DNA from: JBMNQS01 sp050944255
GTDB lineage: Bacteria > Bacillota > Clostridia > Christensenellales > Maliibacteriaceae
Reading direction: 5' to 3'
Assembly (NCBI GenBank): GCA_050944255.1
Contig: JBMNQS010000092.1
Location: 1-6,814 of the forward strand
DNA: 6,814 bases
Notes under the pieces: generated by a model
Told to the model about the DNA's origin: nothing
What the model saw: only the letters and a program-made list of their open reading frames with translations
The model's database searches: none
Part shown: one piece after another, positions 6,094-6,814 of the stretch
How the letters are laid out: every line of letters starts with the position of its first letter
Numbering within the stretch: the stretch's first letter is position 1
Program-made: the position numbers and the translations under genes

Positions 6094-6213
6094 ATGCTTA
6101 AAATTGATTGGATACTATGTCCTGTTTGCAGGAGCAAAACCCGTAACAAGATACGGGCAAATACAGTACTTGAGAAATTTCCTCTGTTCTGCCCAAAGTG
6201 CAAACGGATTTAA
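6094..6213 (+). CDS. short cysteine-rich KTR protein, possibly truncated
   Basis: A 39-residue protein with two zinc-knuckle-like pairs, CPVC (C9, C12) and CPKC (C33, C36), joined by a segment with KTRNKIRANT. This is the core of the Cys-rich KTR family, small proteins of unknown function often found on conjugative elements of Clostridia, for example near tetracycline resistance genes. GGAGGA (6084-6089) lies four to five bases before ATG 6094. The frame is open further upstream to a TTG at 6007, but family members usually begin close to WILCPVC, so 6094 is preferred. Relatives, as I recall them, continue past the second CPKC; here the frame ends three residues later (KRI), so this may be a shortened, decaying copy. 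It is probably separate from the operon upstream. Confidence 0.7.
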   Translation: MLKIDWILCPVCRSKTRNKIRANTVLEKFPLFCPKCKRI

Positions 6214-6279
6214 GTGCAGCAACACATATGCCTATTTCTTCTATGATAGAATGGCTGAATGAAAGGAAGGGCAATAGCC

Positions 6280-6582
6280 ATGTTTAGAACATATGACCTT
6301 TTTGATCATCGTAATCTCGGAGATTTGATACCAGAAATCGTATATTATTATTTGTTTCAAGGGTTAAGTTTAACCCAAATTGAAGTAAAGCTGTTTAAGA
6401 CAGAAAATTATAAAGGATGGTTGAGTAAAACATTTTTAAATTATTTTGGCATTGATACCGAAGGAAACAACAAAGGAATTTTCGAAGGAAAAACGGTACC
6501 CGAAGTGGTAGAAGGATTATATAAGAGTTCTAACATTGCGCATATTCGTGTTGCAAAGTTACTCAAAAGCAAATATTTGTAG
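6280..6582 (+). CDS. hypothetical protein, AT-rich, not recognised
   Basis: A 100-residue protein I do not recognise. It begins MFRTYDLFDHRNLGDLIPEI and contains a segment GLSLTQIEVKLF that could be the first helices of a DNA-binding helix-turn-helix, followed by GWLSKTFLNYFGID and a basic end (AKLLKSKYL). It has no cysteines, signal peptide or membrane segment. AAGGAAGG (6263-6270) lies nine bases before ATG 6280, which is preferred to ATG 6259. TATGAT (6242-6247) could serve as a -10 box, though no clear -35 was found. The gene is visibly richer in A and T than the operon at 2411-5559, which fits a different origin. A role in mobile-element control is possible but not shown. Confidence 0.65.
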   Translation: MFRTYDLFDHRNLGDLIPEIVYYYLFQGLSLTQIEVKLFKTENYKGWLSKTFLNYFGIDTEGNNKGIFEGKTVPEVVEGLYKSSNIAHIRVAKLLKSKYL

Positions 6583-6814
6583 TTCATAAGCATAGATGCA
6601 CCCATGTGCCGTCAATGTGCTCTATCGTGAAAAGGTGCACCAAAACCCGCAAAAGCGTAACTTTGTATCAAAATTAACGTCCTTAGACAAAAAAGAGCCA
6701 GACGAACACCGTTAGTTCATCTGGCTCATGTTCGTATAAGCCCTCTTTTGCTCCGCCATCAAAATCCACTATTTTATCTGTGTTGCTCTTGTCCTAATAG
6801 ACTACAACCTTTTT
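6583..6814. other. non-coding right end of the window
   Basis: No gene is supported here. It contains a short inverted pair TGCACC (6597-6602) / GGTGCA (6634-6639) and the minus-strand terminator at 6688-6727. On the minus strand all three frames meet a stop by 6774, so a leftward gene served by the terminator would have to end at or beyond that point and lies almost wholly outside the window. No copy of the ssrA 3' end was seen here. Confidence 0.5.
6688..6727 (-). terminator. strong intrinsic terminator on the minus strand
   Basis: GAGCCAGACGAAC (6695-6707) and GTTCATCTGGCTC (6715-6727) form a 13-bp stem with one mismatch. Read on the minus strand the mismatch becomes a G-U pair, and the stem is followed by TTTTTT (complement of 6689-6694). 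This is a typical terminator for a leftward gene lying to the right. On the plus strand no T run follows, so it would not end the gene at 6280-6582 well. Confidence 0.82.

Noticed and set aside
6694..6814. Minus-strand frame reading KIVDFDGGAKEGLYEHEPDEL as part of a gene
   Set aside because: It begins after a stop at 6794-6796, has no ATG or ribosome site that I can see, and runs through the minus-strand terminator hairpin. It may be a fragment but cannot be supported.

Overview
The window looks like part of a Bacillota chromosome, most likely a gut-type Clostridia member (Lachnospiraceae or Oscillospiraceae-like). The reasons are a tmRNA with an encoded CCA end, AGGAGG-type ribosome binding sites, low-GC-type promoters, and a cysteine-rich KTR protein of the kind carried on mobile elements of that group. 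Base composition is mixed. The central operon is fairly GC-rich, while the last gene on the right is clearly AT-rich. This assignment rests on reading the sequence only; no database search was possible.

Left part (1-772): the 3' end of ssrA (tmRNA) and its likely terminator are followed by about 580 bases without a credible gene. This stretch is full of dyad symmetries and contains a strong intrinsic terminator at 372-416, a 12-bp perfect palindrome at 490-501, and a near-consensus promoter at 645-673 whose start region is covered by an operator-like dyad.

Central part (773-5968): five genes on the plus strand. Two are tandem, clearly paralogous TetR/AcrR-type regulators. They are followed by a three-gene tight cluster: a radical SAM protein with extra C-terminal cysteines, a fusion of a GT4 glycosyltransferase and a PlsC-type acyltransferase, and a small PsiE-family membrane protein. 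Operator-like dyads sharing the half-site GGTYAGTAAR lie in front of tetR-1, tetR-2 and the radical SAM gene. The simplest reading is that the regulators control themselves and the downstream operon. The two enzymes point to synthesis or modification of a membrane glycolipid. The substrate is unknown, and this cassette is the best candidate for an undescribed system in the window.

Right part (5969-6814): a short two-CPxC KTR protein, an unrecognised AT-rich 100-residue gene, and a strong intrinsic terminator on the minus strand that probably serves a leftward gene beyond the right edge. With the ssrA junction on the left, a common integration target, this suggests that the cassette sits in an accessory region or island. 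No integrase and no second copy of the ssrA end are visible here.
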